This document shows positions 54,779 to 64,000 of a stretch of 64,000 nt of DNA, one piece after another. The DNA is taken from positions 16,996,001 through 17,060,000 of the forward strand of contig CM049395.1 in assembly GCA_026929865.2 (NCBI GenBank), given 5' to 3'. This stretch comes from Hyperoplus lanceolatus. Its lineage: Eukaryota > Chordata > Actinopteri > Uranoscopiformes > Ammodytidae. The position numbers and the translations under genes are program-made. The first letter of the stretch is position 1; each line of letters starts with the position of its first letter. The notes below the pieces were generated by a model, which had not been told where the DNA came from, ran no database searches, and saw nothing but the letters and a program-made list of their open reading frames with translations.

Positions 54779-56270
54779 TTTCGGGAACTTTGAAAAATGA
54801 ATCCATACTGTTAGATCCGATGTTGTTCTTTATTGCCATATAAAATCCGTTTTCATTGCGTATTTTAGTTAGGGATTTATGCTAATCGCCTGTAAGCATG
54901 TGGTCATTAGCATACATGCAGGGAAAAAGCCTATGGACTTTTTAGAGCATGAATAGTTTCTATTAGGCTATGTATAACTTATATTTATTTTATAATTTTC
55001 TCATCACTTTTTGACTCCCAAGACTAAGAAGAAGTGTTTTAAGCAATAACAAGCTCAATCAATTTGCCTTTTTATGTCATATCAATAAATAATTGTGAGA
55101 TATTTTTAGCTTTTTTACAATCTAATTGATAATTTCCTACATTCAAACGACATCACTGCAGCACGCATATTCTGATAGTCCAGGTTGTGGCCCAAATAAA
55201 TGATAGCTTGACAGCTATGCATTATAGGGGTGATGAATGCAATCTTAATAAGAGAATAAATCCAGGTAAACCAAAACATCTCAAAAATGGCTTAGGGCTC
55301 AAAGGTTAAAAGGCTGGTACAAGCTCTTAAGGGATGCACTGTGCACAATGTATATATACATAGTTAAATAATATATATTACATTTGCAGATGAGTCTAAA
55401 AAGCTGGGTGAAAAAGAAAGGCAGACGGGGACAATGGAGGAGCTGAGGTTAGTAAAGCAAATTAGGGAAGCAAACTTTCAAGCTAATGAGAATTTTCTTT
55501 TGGATTTGAATGCATAATATAGGTGATATTATTTGAACATTACAAATACATGTATATAGGGTAATTTGAAGGAAACAAATAAGATTTTTAGCATTTCTTA
55601 CTTGTTGTTTAAGTGCTCAAGTTTATTACAGACAATACAGGTAGACCAATTAAGAGAGGAAAGAGAAGTGAGAGAGAAGCAAGGAGAACAAGAGAGAGAG
55701 GGTGCAGTGGTAGATCCTGAGAGGTGTTTTGTCCATGATTGCAGGATATTTAATTTTTGAACAATGTGTCTTATGTAAAAAACAGTGTGTAGTGTTTTGA
55801 AAGAAGTGTGTTGGAGAATTTCAAACACAGTGCAAAGCACTTATTGTGTTTGTAGGGTTGGTGCTTTTGTTTAGGGCATGGTTACAAAAGTCAGAGGTTG
55901 TGATGCTTTGGGCATAGCAACCACTTTTAGTATTTAAGCATTAGGCAAAAATCTGTAAATAAATTGTGCAAATAATTTTTGCCTTGTGGCATTTTTTGTT
56001 TAAATATTAATTTCTATACAAAAATGTCAAAATCTGTAAATGAAGACACAAAAGGCAAAGTTACAACACCAATAATCCTATCTACAGTAATACACAGGAC
56101 TGTGTGAATAGGATTTAAGTGCATATTCTCCTCTCAAAGTGCACCAGATTCATGGATTCCAATGTACAGGGTACAAAAAAAATTTGGCCGGGGGGGCATG
56201 CCCCCGGACCCCCCTAGAGGGTTCGGGGACCACAGCACCGCTGCTGAAAAAAATCCTGCAGGAAACACTG
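54271..56270. mobile_element. Nested DNA element, CAGTGTTTCC ends (copy B)
   Basis: Twin of 29552-31538 with the same CCCAC flanks (54266-54270 and 56271-56275). Its hairpin is at 54283-54327 and its GT repeat (54724-54776) is longer than in copy A. Confidence 0.8.
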
Positions 56271-56612
56271 CCCACTCTTTCAACCTTTCTTAGCGACCAA
56301 ATCGTCAGTGATCATGCCGCGTCAGGGAAATTTATTTCCTCCACTTTTCGAAATAATAAAACAATGCTCAATGCGGACCTGGCGAAATAAACAAACTAAT
56401 AGTAGAGAATTTTTTTTTTAATGAATTACAGGTTTACGTTTTTCACACACAAGAGTTTATAGTACTACACATAAAAAAACTTCAACAACCCTGTGGCTTT
56501 TCACAGATATCAAGGAAACAGATTGAATTGAATTCAGCTGAACCTCATTGAGAGCTGCTCCACCTGCTACTCTATATAAAGGCGTTGCCAAAGTCTGCGC
56601 GTGTGAGAAACC

Positions 56613-57686
56613 ATGGCTGCAATACAGCAAATTATCTGTGCCAACCAACCCGTGTACGCTGTGCGCGAAGCCAGGCGGTTTACATTAATGCCTATGTGCG
56701 TCAGAACTTCTCCCCACTGGACGTGCTGTCAGACCGGGCCGTCCAGGCAAAGTACCGGCTGCCCCGTGCGGAGATCCGACGACTGATAACTCTGGTGTCT
56801 CCACACATCCAGAGAGCAACCCGCTGCAATTTTGCCCTCAGCCCGGAGGTGCAGCTCCTGGCTGCTCTGTGTTTTTACGCAGTGGGGAGCTTCCTGGAGG
56901 TGGTGGGGGATGGCACCAGCCTCAGCAAGGCATCGGTGTCACGGAGTGTGGGAGCTGTGACACCAATTCTCCTGCGCCATGCCCGGACCCATATCAAGAT
57001 GGCCACCACACGGACGAGGACCGCATGGTCCACCAAGGGTTCCACGCAGTGGCCTGGGATCCCCGGGTGATCGGTCTGGTAGATGGCACCCTTATTCCAA
57101 TCCACAATCCCTCCCTGGTGGATCCGTGCTGGATTGGTCGCAAGCACTATGCGGCCATCAACACGCAGGTGGTGGTGGATCACAATGGCCTCATCACTGA
57201 CATCGTCGCCAGGTGGCCAGGCAGCACTCACGACAGCTTCATGTGGGCCAACTCAGCTGTGGGGCAGAAGGCTGGCAGAGGAGTGTTTGGCCGGAGCATC
57301 ATCATAGGGGACAGTGGCTACCCTCTCCGGAGTTACCTCGTGACGCCGGTAACCAACCCAGCAACACCACAGGAGGAGAGATTTAATGAGGCCCACACAC
57401 GCACCAGGACGAAGATCGAACGGGTGTTTGGCATTTGGAAGTCCTGCTTCAGGTGCATTCATCGTTCGTCGGGGGGCTGCGCTTGTCACCAATCAAGTGT
57501 TGCCGAGTGATTGTTGTCACCGCCATGCTGCACAACATTGCAGTGCGCGTTGGCGCAGATGAGCCGCCTCCTGTTGAAAAGCTACATTCAGAGGGACGAA
57601 GCCCCGAACCCCACCCCCGCCATGTGCGAGCAGTACTGCATCAGGCCGGAGCCCAGACCAGACAGGAATTTATCCACCTCTTCTGA
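56613..57686 (+). pseudogene. HARBI1-like nuclease, multiply frameshifted
   Basis: Same start ATG context as copy A. Against 31882-32955 it shows an extra C and an extra A near 56651-56656, a missing G near 57015, a gained C and a lost C near 57052-57064, a missing G in a G-run near 57475, an extra G near 57596 and a missing C near 57617. Most are in short homopolymers. The catalytic motifs can still be read in pieces (VDGT, THDSFMW, GDSGYP, KIERVFG). This is decay after duplication or unpolished sequence. Confidence 0.9.
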
Positions 57687-58241
57687 GGTCCAACAACCCC
57701 AGCCCCTACCCCTTCACCACAAGTCGCCAAGCACTGATCACTAATAAACCCACAACCATAAACCCACAACCACCACACCACCCATAACAACTGTCAGGCC
57801 TGAAGGCTGAAATAAATAAACAGAACCAGCAGATGTAGGCTACATGTAACGTCCTGCACACTATGATTAATTGCTTCAGTGTCCGGGTGCTTTACCTGAA
57901 AGTATGGCACTGGACTGTTAAGGAAATATTGTTGCATACAGTATGTGGGAGTATAGTGTCCACGTTTCTGAGGTGACCATGTAACAAGTGGGAAATTAGC
58001 GCAAAACATGCTGTGCTGAAAGGGGCGCACAATACGCACACGTCATGAACCTACGCTTAGATAAATTACAAATTGCCTGGGACTTTTTGTTGCTATTTGA
58101 CACCCTCATTTCAATGCAAAATGATCCACACAATACATGGTTGAAAAGGAAACCAAAGTAGTTTATTGAAACCATATGGGGGGGGGGGCTCCGCGCTGTA
58201 TTTACTGGGCCTCTGCATAACCTGCAATGAAGGGAGATTGA

Positions 58242-58598
58242 TTAGTGAAATTGAACGGGATACATTGGGTAATGCAGATAAAACATTGAAATACCCATAC
58301 CTGAATCCTGGGGAAAGATGATTGGCACCGAGATGGAGGGGCGGTTGAACTGGGCCTCCGCAAGCGCCAGCTGTCTCCGGTGCAGCTCCAACCTCTCCTG
58401 CTTCATCCGGACCATCTCTTCCTGCAGGGCAGTTTGTCTTTGGAGGTGGCCCTCCATCCCCCGCAGCACCACCAGCTTCTCCCTCTCCAGGCGCACCAGC
58501 GTCTCACTGCAGGTGCAGGTTGTTATTGCGGGCCGCCATCTTGAGCCTCCACGTATACGGTCACCGGCCCTGCTGGTTGGCGCGCAGGGACAGGCCAC
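58242..58598 (-). CDS. Coiled-coil segment of the Harbinger Myb/SANT protein (copy B)
   Basis: Twin of 33512-33868; the frame is open further upstream here (to 58634) because of a single C/G difference at 58629. It is probably a spliced C-terminal exon of the protein at 58523-59101. Confidence 0.4.
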   Translation of the reverse strand: MACPCAPTSRAGDRIRGGSRWRPAITTCTCSETLVRLEREKLVVLRGMEGHLQRQTALQEEMVRMKQERLELHRRQLALAEAQFNRPSISVPIIFPQDSGMGISMFYLHYPMYPVQFH

Positions 58599-59101
58599 GG
58601 TTGTTGGGGGTCGTCCTCTCCTGGTAGCGTACACGTCCCTGCTCTGCTCCCGGATGGCTCCTCTTCATCCTCACTTAATGAGAGCCCCTCGTCCCCCAGC
58701 ACATCGATGCCCTCACTAATGCCTTCAGAGGCCGTCTTCCCGATAATTGAGAGGACTTTCTCCTCGTCGGGAGAGAGGGTCGTCCCACCCGGTGCTCCAC
58801 CACCCGTGCCCATGGCTTTGCTCCTCACCTCGGCACTCTTCCTCTTAGTTTGGCTCTGGAACTCCTGCCACTTCTTTCTGATAGCGCCCCAGTCACGCAG
58901 ACCACATGGGCTGGAGGGGGACATCTTTTGGGCTATGGCCTGCCAAACATTGTTCTTGACGGTGATATTTTTTTTGCCCTTTGTTCCCCCGAATAAAATA
59001 TCCCGGTGCTGCCAGACCTCGTCCACCAAGACGCCCATCTCCTCTGCGGTAAACGCCGGTGCCCGCTTGCTTCTTTTGACGCCGGTTCCTTCCATTCTCA
59101 C
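58523..59101 (-). CDS. NAIF1-like Myb/SANT protein of Harbinger (copy B)
   Basis: 192 codons, open, with the same Myb/SANT-like domain (FTAEEMGVLVDEVWQ) and acidic segment as copy A. It differs at one residue in the tail (GTCT in place of GTCR). Its partner nuclease gene in the same element is broken. Confidence 0.85.
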   Translation of the reverse strand: MRMEGTGVKRSKRAPAFTAEEMGVLVDEVWQHRDILFGGTKGKKNITVKNNVWQAIAQKMSPSSPCGLRDWGAIRKKWQEFQSQTKRKSAEVRSKAMGTGGGAPGGTTLSPDEEKVLSIIGKTASEGISEGIDVLGDEGLSLSEDEEEPSGSRAGTCTLPGEDDPQQPWPVPARQPAGPVTVYVEAQDGGPQ

Positions 59102-59166
59102 GTGTCTATATCCACGGGGGTATATATGCGCTAATGGGCCTGATTACTACTTGGATTCACCTGTTG

Positions 59167-59167
<1 letters not shown>

Positions 59168-59211
<44 letters not shown>
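59168..59211. repeat. CA microsatellite in Harbinger copy B
   Basis: Shorter version of 34440-34491. Confidence 0.95.
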
Positions 59212-59216
<5 letters not shown>

Positions 59217-59616
59217 CCGCACCCACACACATACAAACGCTACATACTTAAACTAATTGAACCTGTGTGGGGGGATCACGGGGCGCTGTGTGTGACTTAT
59301 GCGCTGATAAAGAGGTGGGTGATCGATTTGCCTGGCATCGATTTATTCAGTTTTAGCACCACCTTGGTGGACAGCTCCCACTAAAGAACTTCTTTCAATG
59401 CTTCTTTCGCTTCATCTTACGGCTCTCCAAAGAAGGCATTTAAGAAGCCATCTGGGAAACACCCGTATCTTAACGCTCCTTCTTTGGCGAACCCTTCTTT
59501 GGCCCCAAAGAACGATCGAATCTGGGAAACTCGGCCAAAAACTGTTGTAATGCATTCACAGGTAAATCATTATTTTGAGCTTCAGTGAGGGCCACTTGCT
59601 GTGATCCTTTCGTCAT

Positions 59617-60613
59617 TAGGGATGCACCGATCCACTATTTTTAGTTCTGATCTGATTCCGATATCTGGGTTTTTCGATATCGTCCGATACCGATACTGTC
59701 CGATACGATATCATAATTGTTATAATTTTTTTTGTTGGTGGTGATGTTATGTATAAGGCTAGGAAGGTTTAAGCAATTCTAATTTAAAAGAGCAAGAAAT
59801 ATACACAAATGCATATAGGTTTATGTTAAAGGCAGAATTATAGAGTCATACAAAATAATCCTTCTCAATGATCACTTCTGCCCTAGCCTGGTGCTACCAG
59901 ACCATCGTACTTCATTTCATTTGTACAGAAGGTCTGGCAGTGCTTTAATTGGCAAACGTTCACTCATGGAGGCGGGTGTCTGTTAAAGTTTAAAACTATT
60001 GGATCTGCCCAGTGCCACTCTGGATTAGCCAACCAATCGCATAACGTTTGGTCGTCACGTGTGTCATGAGCCGGCTTCTGGCAACTGAAACTGGAGCGCG
60101 ACTTCGACGTCATCGTTCTCAGCCACTCGCTCTGTTTGCTGATTGGACCGGCTGTCGAATCTCCAGCAAAACTGGGAAATGGGCTGTACACCCAGACTGA
60201 CTACTGAAGGGAAAATAAAATTTGGCCGGAAGTAGGCGGGCGGGCGGAGCCAGGCTACTTCTGCCCCACTAGAATATGTGGTGGTCTGTTTGTCTGAACA
60301 GTCTTCCTCTCTCTGGCTGTATTTTACATAGTAGAATTTGTCACAGTGCAGAAGCCTCTCCACTTCCTTGATTTGGATTAGCTTTGGTTTGCTCACTGGC
60401 TAACACATTGATATGTATTGTATGTCTAACTAGAAAGTGGTGTCCTCTCTCCCTCCACCGAACGTCAGCGCATGCTCACACGGCTCATTCGCTCTTTCAT
60501 GGTAAAACATTTTTATTTTTTTTTATTTTTTATCGGAGCTGTCAGTCCGATATCCGATACGCAGATTTCGGCCATATCGATACCGATACTGGATCGGATC
60601 GGCCCCATCCCTA
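59617..60613. mobile_element. hAT-type element, TAGGGATGCACCGATCC ends, LINE-free (block B)
   Basis: 997 bp, same ends and flanking TTCGTCAT / GTCGTCAT as in block A. The uninterrupted GCATATAGGTTTATG at about 59811-59825 is the LINE empty site. The small element at 59884-60256 is present here too, so it is older than the duplication. Confidence 0.85.
59884..60256. mobile_element. Small element, TAGCCTGG ends (block B)
   Basis: Twin of 38430-38802, with the same ACTTCTGCCC flanks. Confidence 0.65.
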
Positions 60614-61146
60614 GTCGTCATATTCACTGGCTGACCCGCAGACTCTTGATTCCCATCACCTGGATTGACTGTGTGCATTTCTATTTTCGTAATCAGCTCA
60701 AGCGCACAATCCAATTAGATGAAGGTTACTGTGGGGCTCTCTGGATGGTGAGTGTGACTGCCTTTTTAAATGACCTGTGGGGAAAAGGATTCACATTGCC
60801 AGACCCTCAAGGTTCAATTCAAGTGCGTTTTTTTCCTGTTTATGTTGGTGCCACAGTTGCTTTTAAATCTGCTTACAACTCACAACCTTTGTATACAGAT
60901 GAAGTTACACAGTTGACCATTATGATTTGTGTGCTTATTTTATTTTGTTTTGTCAAACCCAAACATTGGCAGTGTATGTTACGAAATTAAAAAAAACTGA
61001 ATAAATAATAAACAAATCTCTTTGCTTTTGCACTATGGATTATTAGTTTAGTTATGTGTCTAACCCCAATGCTCCTGGATATCTACCCCAGTTTTCAACC
61101 AGTCTGCGCTTATTGGAAACAGAGAGCCACAGCTATGCAGGGCATG
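60614..61146 (+). other. Unassigned segment with a conserved open frame (block B)
   Basis: Twin of 39168-39693. The same frame stays open to 60990. Not recognised. Confidence 0.3.
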
Positions 61147-61148
61147 TA

Positions 61149-62778
61149 CACTCAACAAAAATATAAACGCAACACTTTTGTTCTTGCTCCCATTTTTCAT
61201 GAGATGGACTTAAAGATCTAAAATTCATTCCAGATACACAATATTACCATTTCTCTCAAACATTGTTCACAAATCTGTCTAAATGTGTGATAGTGAGCAC
61301 TTCTGCTTTGCTGAGATAATCCATCCCACCTCACAGGTGTGCCACATCAAGATGCTGATCTGACATCATGATTAGTGCACAGGTGTGCCTTAGACTGTCC
61401 ACAATAAAAGGCCACCCTGAAATGTGCAGTTTTGTCTCACAGCAAAATGCCACAGATGCCACAAGCATTGAGGGAGCGTGCAATTGGCATGCTGACAGCA
61501 GGAATGTCAACCAGATCTGTTGCTCGTGCATTGAATGTTCATTTCTCCACCATAAGCCGTCTCCAAATGCGTTTCAGAGAATATGGCAGTACATCCAACC
61601 GGCCTCACAACCGCAGACCATGTGTAACCACACCAGCCCAGGACCTCCACATCCAGCAGGTTCACCTCCAAGATCGTCTGAGACCAGCGACTGAGACAGC
61701 TGCTGAAACAATTGGTTTGCATAACCAAACAATTTCTGCACAAACTGTCAGAAACCGTCTCAGGGAAGCTCAACTGCATGCTCGTCGTCCTCATCGGGGT
61801 CTTGACTTGACTCCAGCTCGTCGCCGTAACAGACTTGAGTGGGCAAATGCTCACATTCGATGGCGTCTGGCACGTTGGAGAGGTGTTCTCTTCACGGATG
61901 AATCTCGGTTTACATTGTTCAGGGCAGATGGCAGACAGCGTGTGTGGCGTCATGTGGGTGAGCGCTTTGCTGATGTCAATGTTGTGGATCGAGTGGCCCA
62001 TGGTGGTGGTGGGGTTATGGTATGGGCAGGCATCTGTTATGGACAAAGAACACAGGTGCATTTTATTGATGGCATTTTGAATGCACAGAGATACCGTGAT
62101 GAGATCCTGAGGCCCATTGTTCTGCCATACATCCATGAACATCACCTCACGTTTCAGCAAGATAATGCACGGCCCCATGTTGCAAGGATCTGTACACAAT
62201 TCTTGGAAGCTGACAATGTCCCAGTTCTTGCATGGCCAGCATACTCACCGGACATGTCACCCATTGGGCATGTTTGGGATGTGCTTGACCGGCGTATACG
62301 ACAGCATGCACCACTTCCCACTAATATCCAGCAACTTCGCACAGCCATTGAAGAGGAGTGGACCAACATTCCACAGGCCACAATTGACAATCTGATAAAC
62401 TCTATGCGAAGAAGATGTGTTGCACTGCATGAGGCAAATGGTGGTCACACCAGATACTGACCAGATATAGTCCCCAGACCCCCAATAAAGCAAAAAAATG
62501 CACATTTCAGAGTGGCCTTTTATTGTGGACAGTCTAAGGCACACCTGTGCACTAATCATGATGTCAGATCAGCATCTTGATGTGGCACACCTGTGAGGTG
62601 GGATGGATTATCTCAGCAAAGCAGAAGTGCTGACTATCACACATTTAGACAGATTTGTGAACAACGTTTGAGAGAAATGGTAATATTGTGTATCTGGAAT
62701 GAATTTTAAATCTTTAAGTCCATCTCATGAAAAATGGGAGGATAAACAAAAGTGTTGCGTTTATATTTTTGTTGAGTG
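61149..62778 (+). mobile_element. Full-length Tc1-like transposon (copy 3)
   Basis: Bounded by TA (61147-61148 and 62779-62780), with inverted CACTCAACAAAAATATAAAC termini and long inverted repeats. Its transposase frame is uninterrupted but lacks one catalytic residue. Confidence 0.95.
61447..62460 (+). CDS. Tc1 transposase, open frame but catalytic Glu replaced by Gly
   Basis: The natural start is the ATG at 61447, giving 337 residues, a normal length. The N-terminal paired-like helix-turn-helix covers about 1-110 (RAIGMLTAGMSTRSVARAL), followed by the DDE domain: Asp151 in FTDESRF and Asp239 in QQDNARPH. In SPIGHVWDVLD residue 274 is Gly (codon GGG, 62266-62268), where the family has Glu; the spacing from Asp239 is that of DD34E enzymes. 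Copy 1 has Glu (GAG) here. The protein can probably still bind the inverted repeats but is unlikely to cut DNA. Confidence 0.93.
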   Translation: MPQMPQALRERAIGMLTAGMSTRSVARALNVHFSTISRLQMRFREYGSTSNRPHNRRPCVTTPAQDLHIQQVHLQDRLRPATETAAETIGLHNQTISAQTVRNRLREAQLHARRPHRGLDLTPARRRNRLEWANAHIRWRLARWRGVLFTDESRFTLFRADGRQRVWRHVGERFADVNVVDRVAHGGGGVMVWAGICYGQRTQVHFIDGILNAQRYRDEILRPIVLPYIHEHHLTFQQDNARPHVARICTQFLEADNVPVLAWPAYSPDMSPIGHVWDVLDRRIRQHAPLPTNIQQLRTAIEEEWTNIPQATIDNLINSMRRRCVALHEANGGHTRY

Positions 62779-62780
62779 TA

Positions 62781-63754
62781 GTTGAGATTTTGGAGGTGTT
62801 AAAATCTCTCCTGTGAGCTGCGATAAAACCAGACTCTTCCCTGCATCTCTGCAAAACAATTAAATGTCACTTTGGAGAAGTGTCGTTCAGCTCTTAATGA
62901 GTTTGGAAGCATTTGGTGCAGGGATGTGTCAATAATCATTATGAGTGCTAATGTACCTCAGTAAAAAATAAAAACCTCATGGCAAGTTTTTATGACTGTA
63001 ATTATAACAGGAAAACATCACACAAAGGTCTGGGCCCACTGGCTTGACAGTAAATATATATTTAGCGTGGCAAAAACGGTGCTCAACACTTTCTGTTAAA
63101 AAAGAAGGTATTTCCTTATAACTGTAAACTGGAATAAAGCTGATTTCTGTCATTGAAGTAGCAACATTGTCATACTGTTGGTTTTCATCATATTTATCAA
63201 TAATAATGATATATGATGTAATATGTGCCGAGTATCATTAAATAATAATTGAATAATAATCTTTTTTTGGTGTAGTGTGAAATTTGCACGTCTATATGCC
63301 TGATTTGAGAGCATTTCTCATTTATGCCTAAACTGAGAGGCTGTATTGGTACAATTGAAACAATTAATATCCCATCTTATCTAGCTCATGCTTCTGTTTT
63401 GCTGCTGTTTTTGCATTTTGTGAATTCAGTGTTTTTCTGAGAATTGTCGAAAAATGTTTCAGCTTTTTCAAAGGGTAAAAGAAAGTCACAGAGTAGGAGT
63501 CACTTGTTATATTTCCCCTGGCATCTATTTTCATTTGCACCCCCTCTGGTTTCACACCCCTGTCGGACACAAATTAACAGTAAGCTAAAATGTCTGAATA
63601 AGTCCAGGATTGTGCTGTGTGTTGGAAAATAGTCCTGTGCCTGAATTGAGAGAACCCCCATTTTCTAATGTTCTGGCGTTCCATGCATAAAACGTCATCA
63701 CACCAGGTCGGATTTAGTTATGTTTCACTGCGAATCGACCAGAGATCCCTTTCC
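62781..63754. other. No gene recognised
   Basis: AT-rich sequence beyond the last Tc1. Frames at 63364-63632 are short and overlap on both strands. Confidence 0.4.
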
Positions 63755-63850
63755 CCTAGAGGTGTACACGTGTAACCGTTTAGGAAAAATCAATATACGA
63801 AAACCGTTTTAATTTTTTTTTTTTTTCAAATTTCAAATTTTCTTTTTTTC
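63755..63850. mobile_element. Possible hAT-like terminal fragment
   Basis: AGAGGTGTACACGTGTAACC followed by an A/T-rich tract resembles the GGGGTGTAACGGT style of terminus seen at 22019. Weak. Confidence 0.3.
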
Positions 63851-63978
63851 GAAGTTTTTAAATATGTTCTGGAGACACGCATTTATTGATTTTACATCAC
63901 TAATAAACTAATTGGGGATGATAAAAGCTAGTCTGCCGAATTGGTCTGTCCCTCGGCGAGTGTGTGAGTGTGTGTATC

Positions 63979-63998
63979 GGCACACACACACACACACA
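63979..63998. repeat. CA microsatellite at the window edge
   Basis: (CA)n run preceded by an inverted GTGTGTGAGTGTGTG stretch. Confidence 0.9.
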
Positions 63999-64000
63999 GG

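Larger units (their letters stand above)
54114..59536 (+). mobile_element. Harbinger transposon (copy B), nuclease gene broken
   Basis: Same ends GGCCGCGTTTCCC and GGGAAACTCGGCC and flanking AAA as copy A, with the same nested element. Its Myb/SANT gene is open but the nuclease gene carries several indels. Confidence 0.92.
52849..62308 (+). repeat. Block B of the large direct duplication
   Basis: Matches 28143-40853 without the LINE. The first 200 bp (52849-53050) differ from block A at many sites; beyond the AT repeat the two are nearly identical. Sequence of the same Tc1 continues beyond 62308 to its natural end at 62778, whereas block A stops. Confidence 0.93.

Noticed and set aside
1-64000. 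CRISPR arrays, bacterial operons, rRNA genes or functional tRNA genes
   Set aside because: None seen. The tRNA-like segments all belong to SINEs with long non-tRNA bodies.

Overview
The window looks like non-coding, transposon-crowded nuclear DNA from a ray-finned fish, probably a teleost. Three things point that way: fish-type Tc1 elements beginning with CACTCAACAAAAATATAAA, tRNA-derived SINEs including one with a V-SINE-like core, and a fish-like first exon of arih1. Only one host gene can be recognised. It is arih1 (an RBR E3 ubiquitin ligase) on the minus strand: coding exon 1 at 47738-48025 and exon 2 at 41411-41478, separated by a 6.3 kb intron full of transposons. No later arih1 exon was found by eye, so everything left of 41.4 kb is either its intron 2 or lies downstream of it.

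Left third (1-22 kb): decayed repeats and non-autonomous DNA elements. Many have exact boundaries: hAT-type elements with perfect 8-bp target-site duplications (TSDs; 4690-5048, 5280-6233, 10700-12638, 18947-19414), a mariner-like MITE (14382-15327), a 5'-truncated L1 3' end with a 16-bp TSD (6921-7256), SINEs, a three-level nest at 10.55-13.17 kb, and a full-length Tc1 whose transposase is frameshifted (19552-21169).

22-28 kb: a BEL/Pao retrotransposon on the minus strand with one long open frame (protease, reverse transcriptase, RNase H, integrase) and a 3' LTR. Its gag start and 5' LTR are missing; it ends abruptly against a CAGGGCTGTA-ended element.

28.1-40.9 kb (block A) and 52.8-62.3 kb (block B) are two near-identical copies in the same orientation. 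Each holds a 5.4 kb Harbinger transposon with a HARBI1-type nuclease gene and an opposing NAIF1-like Myb/SANT gene, a further DNA element nested in it, a TAGGGATGCACCGA-type hAT element, and a Tc1. Block A carries a 3.3 kb LINE that block B lacks, so block B preserves the empty target site. In block A HARBI1 is open; in block B it is broken by several small indels, many in homopolymers. Block A stops inside its Tc1, while the block B Tc1 is complete. The pair is either a real segmental duplication or a haplotype falsely assembled twice.

41-52.8 kb: arih1 exons, intron 1, promoter and upstream elements. 62.8-64 kb: sequence with no recognised gene, ending in a CA repeat.

All calls were made by reading the sequence; no database search was run. 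Family names for non-autonomous elements rest on termini and TSDs only.
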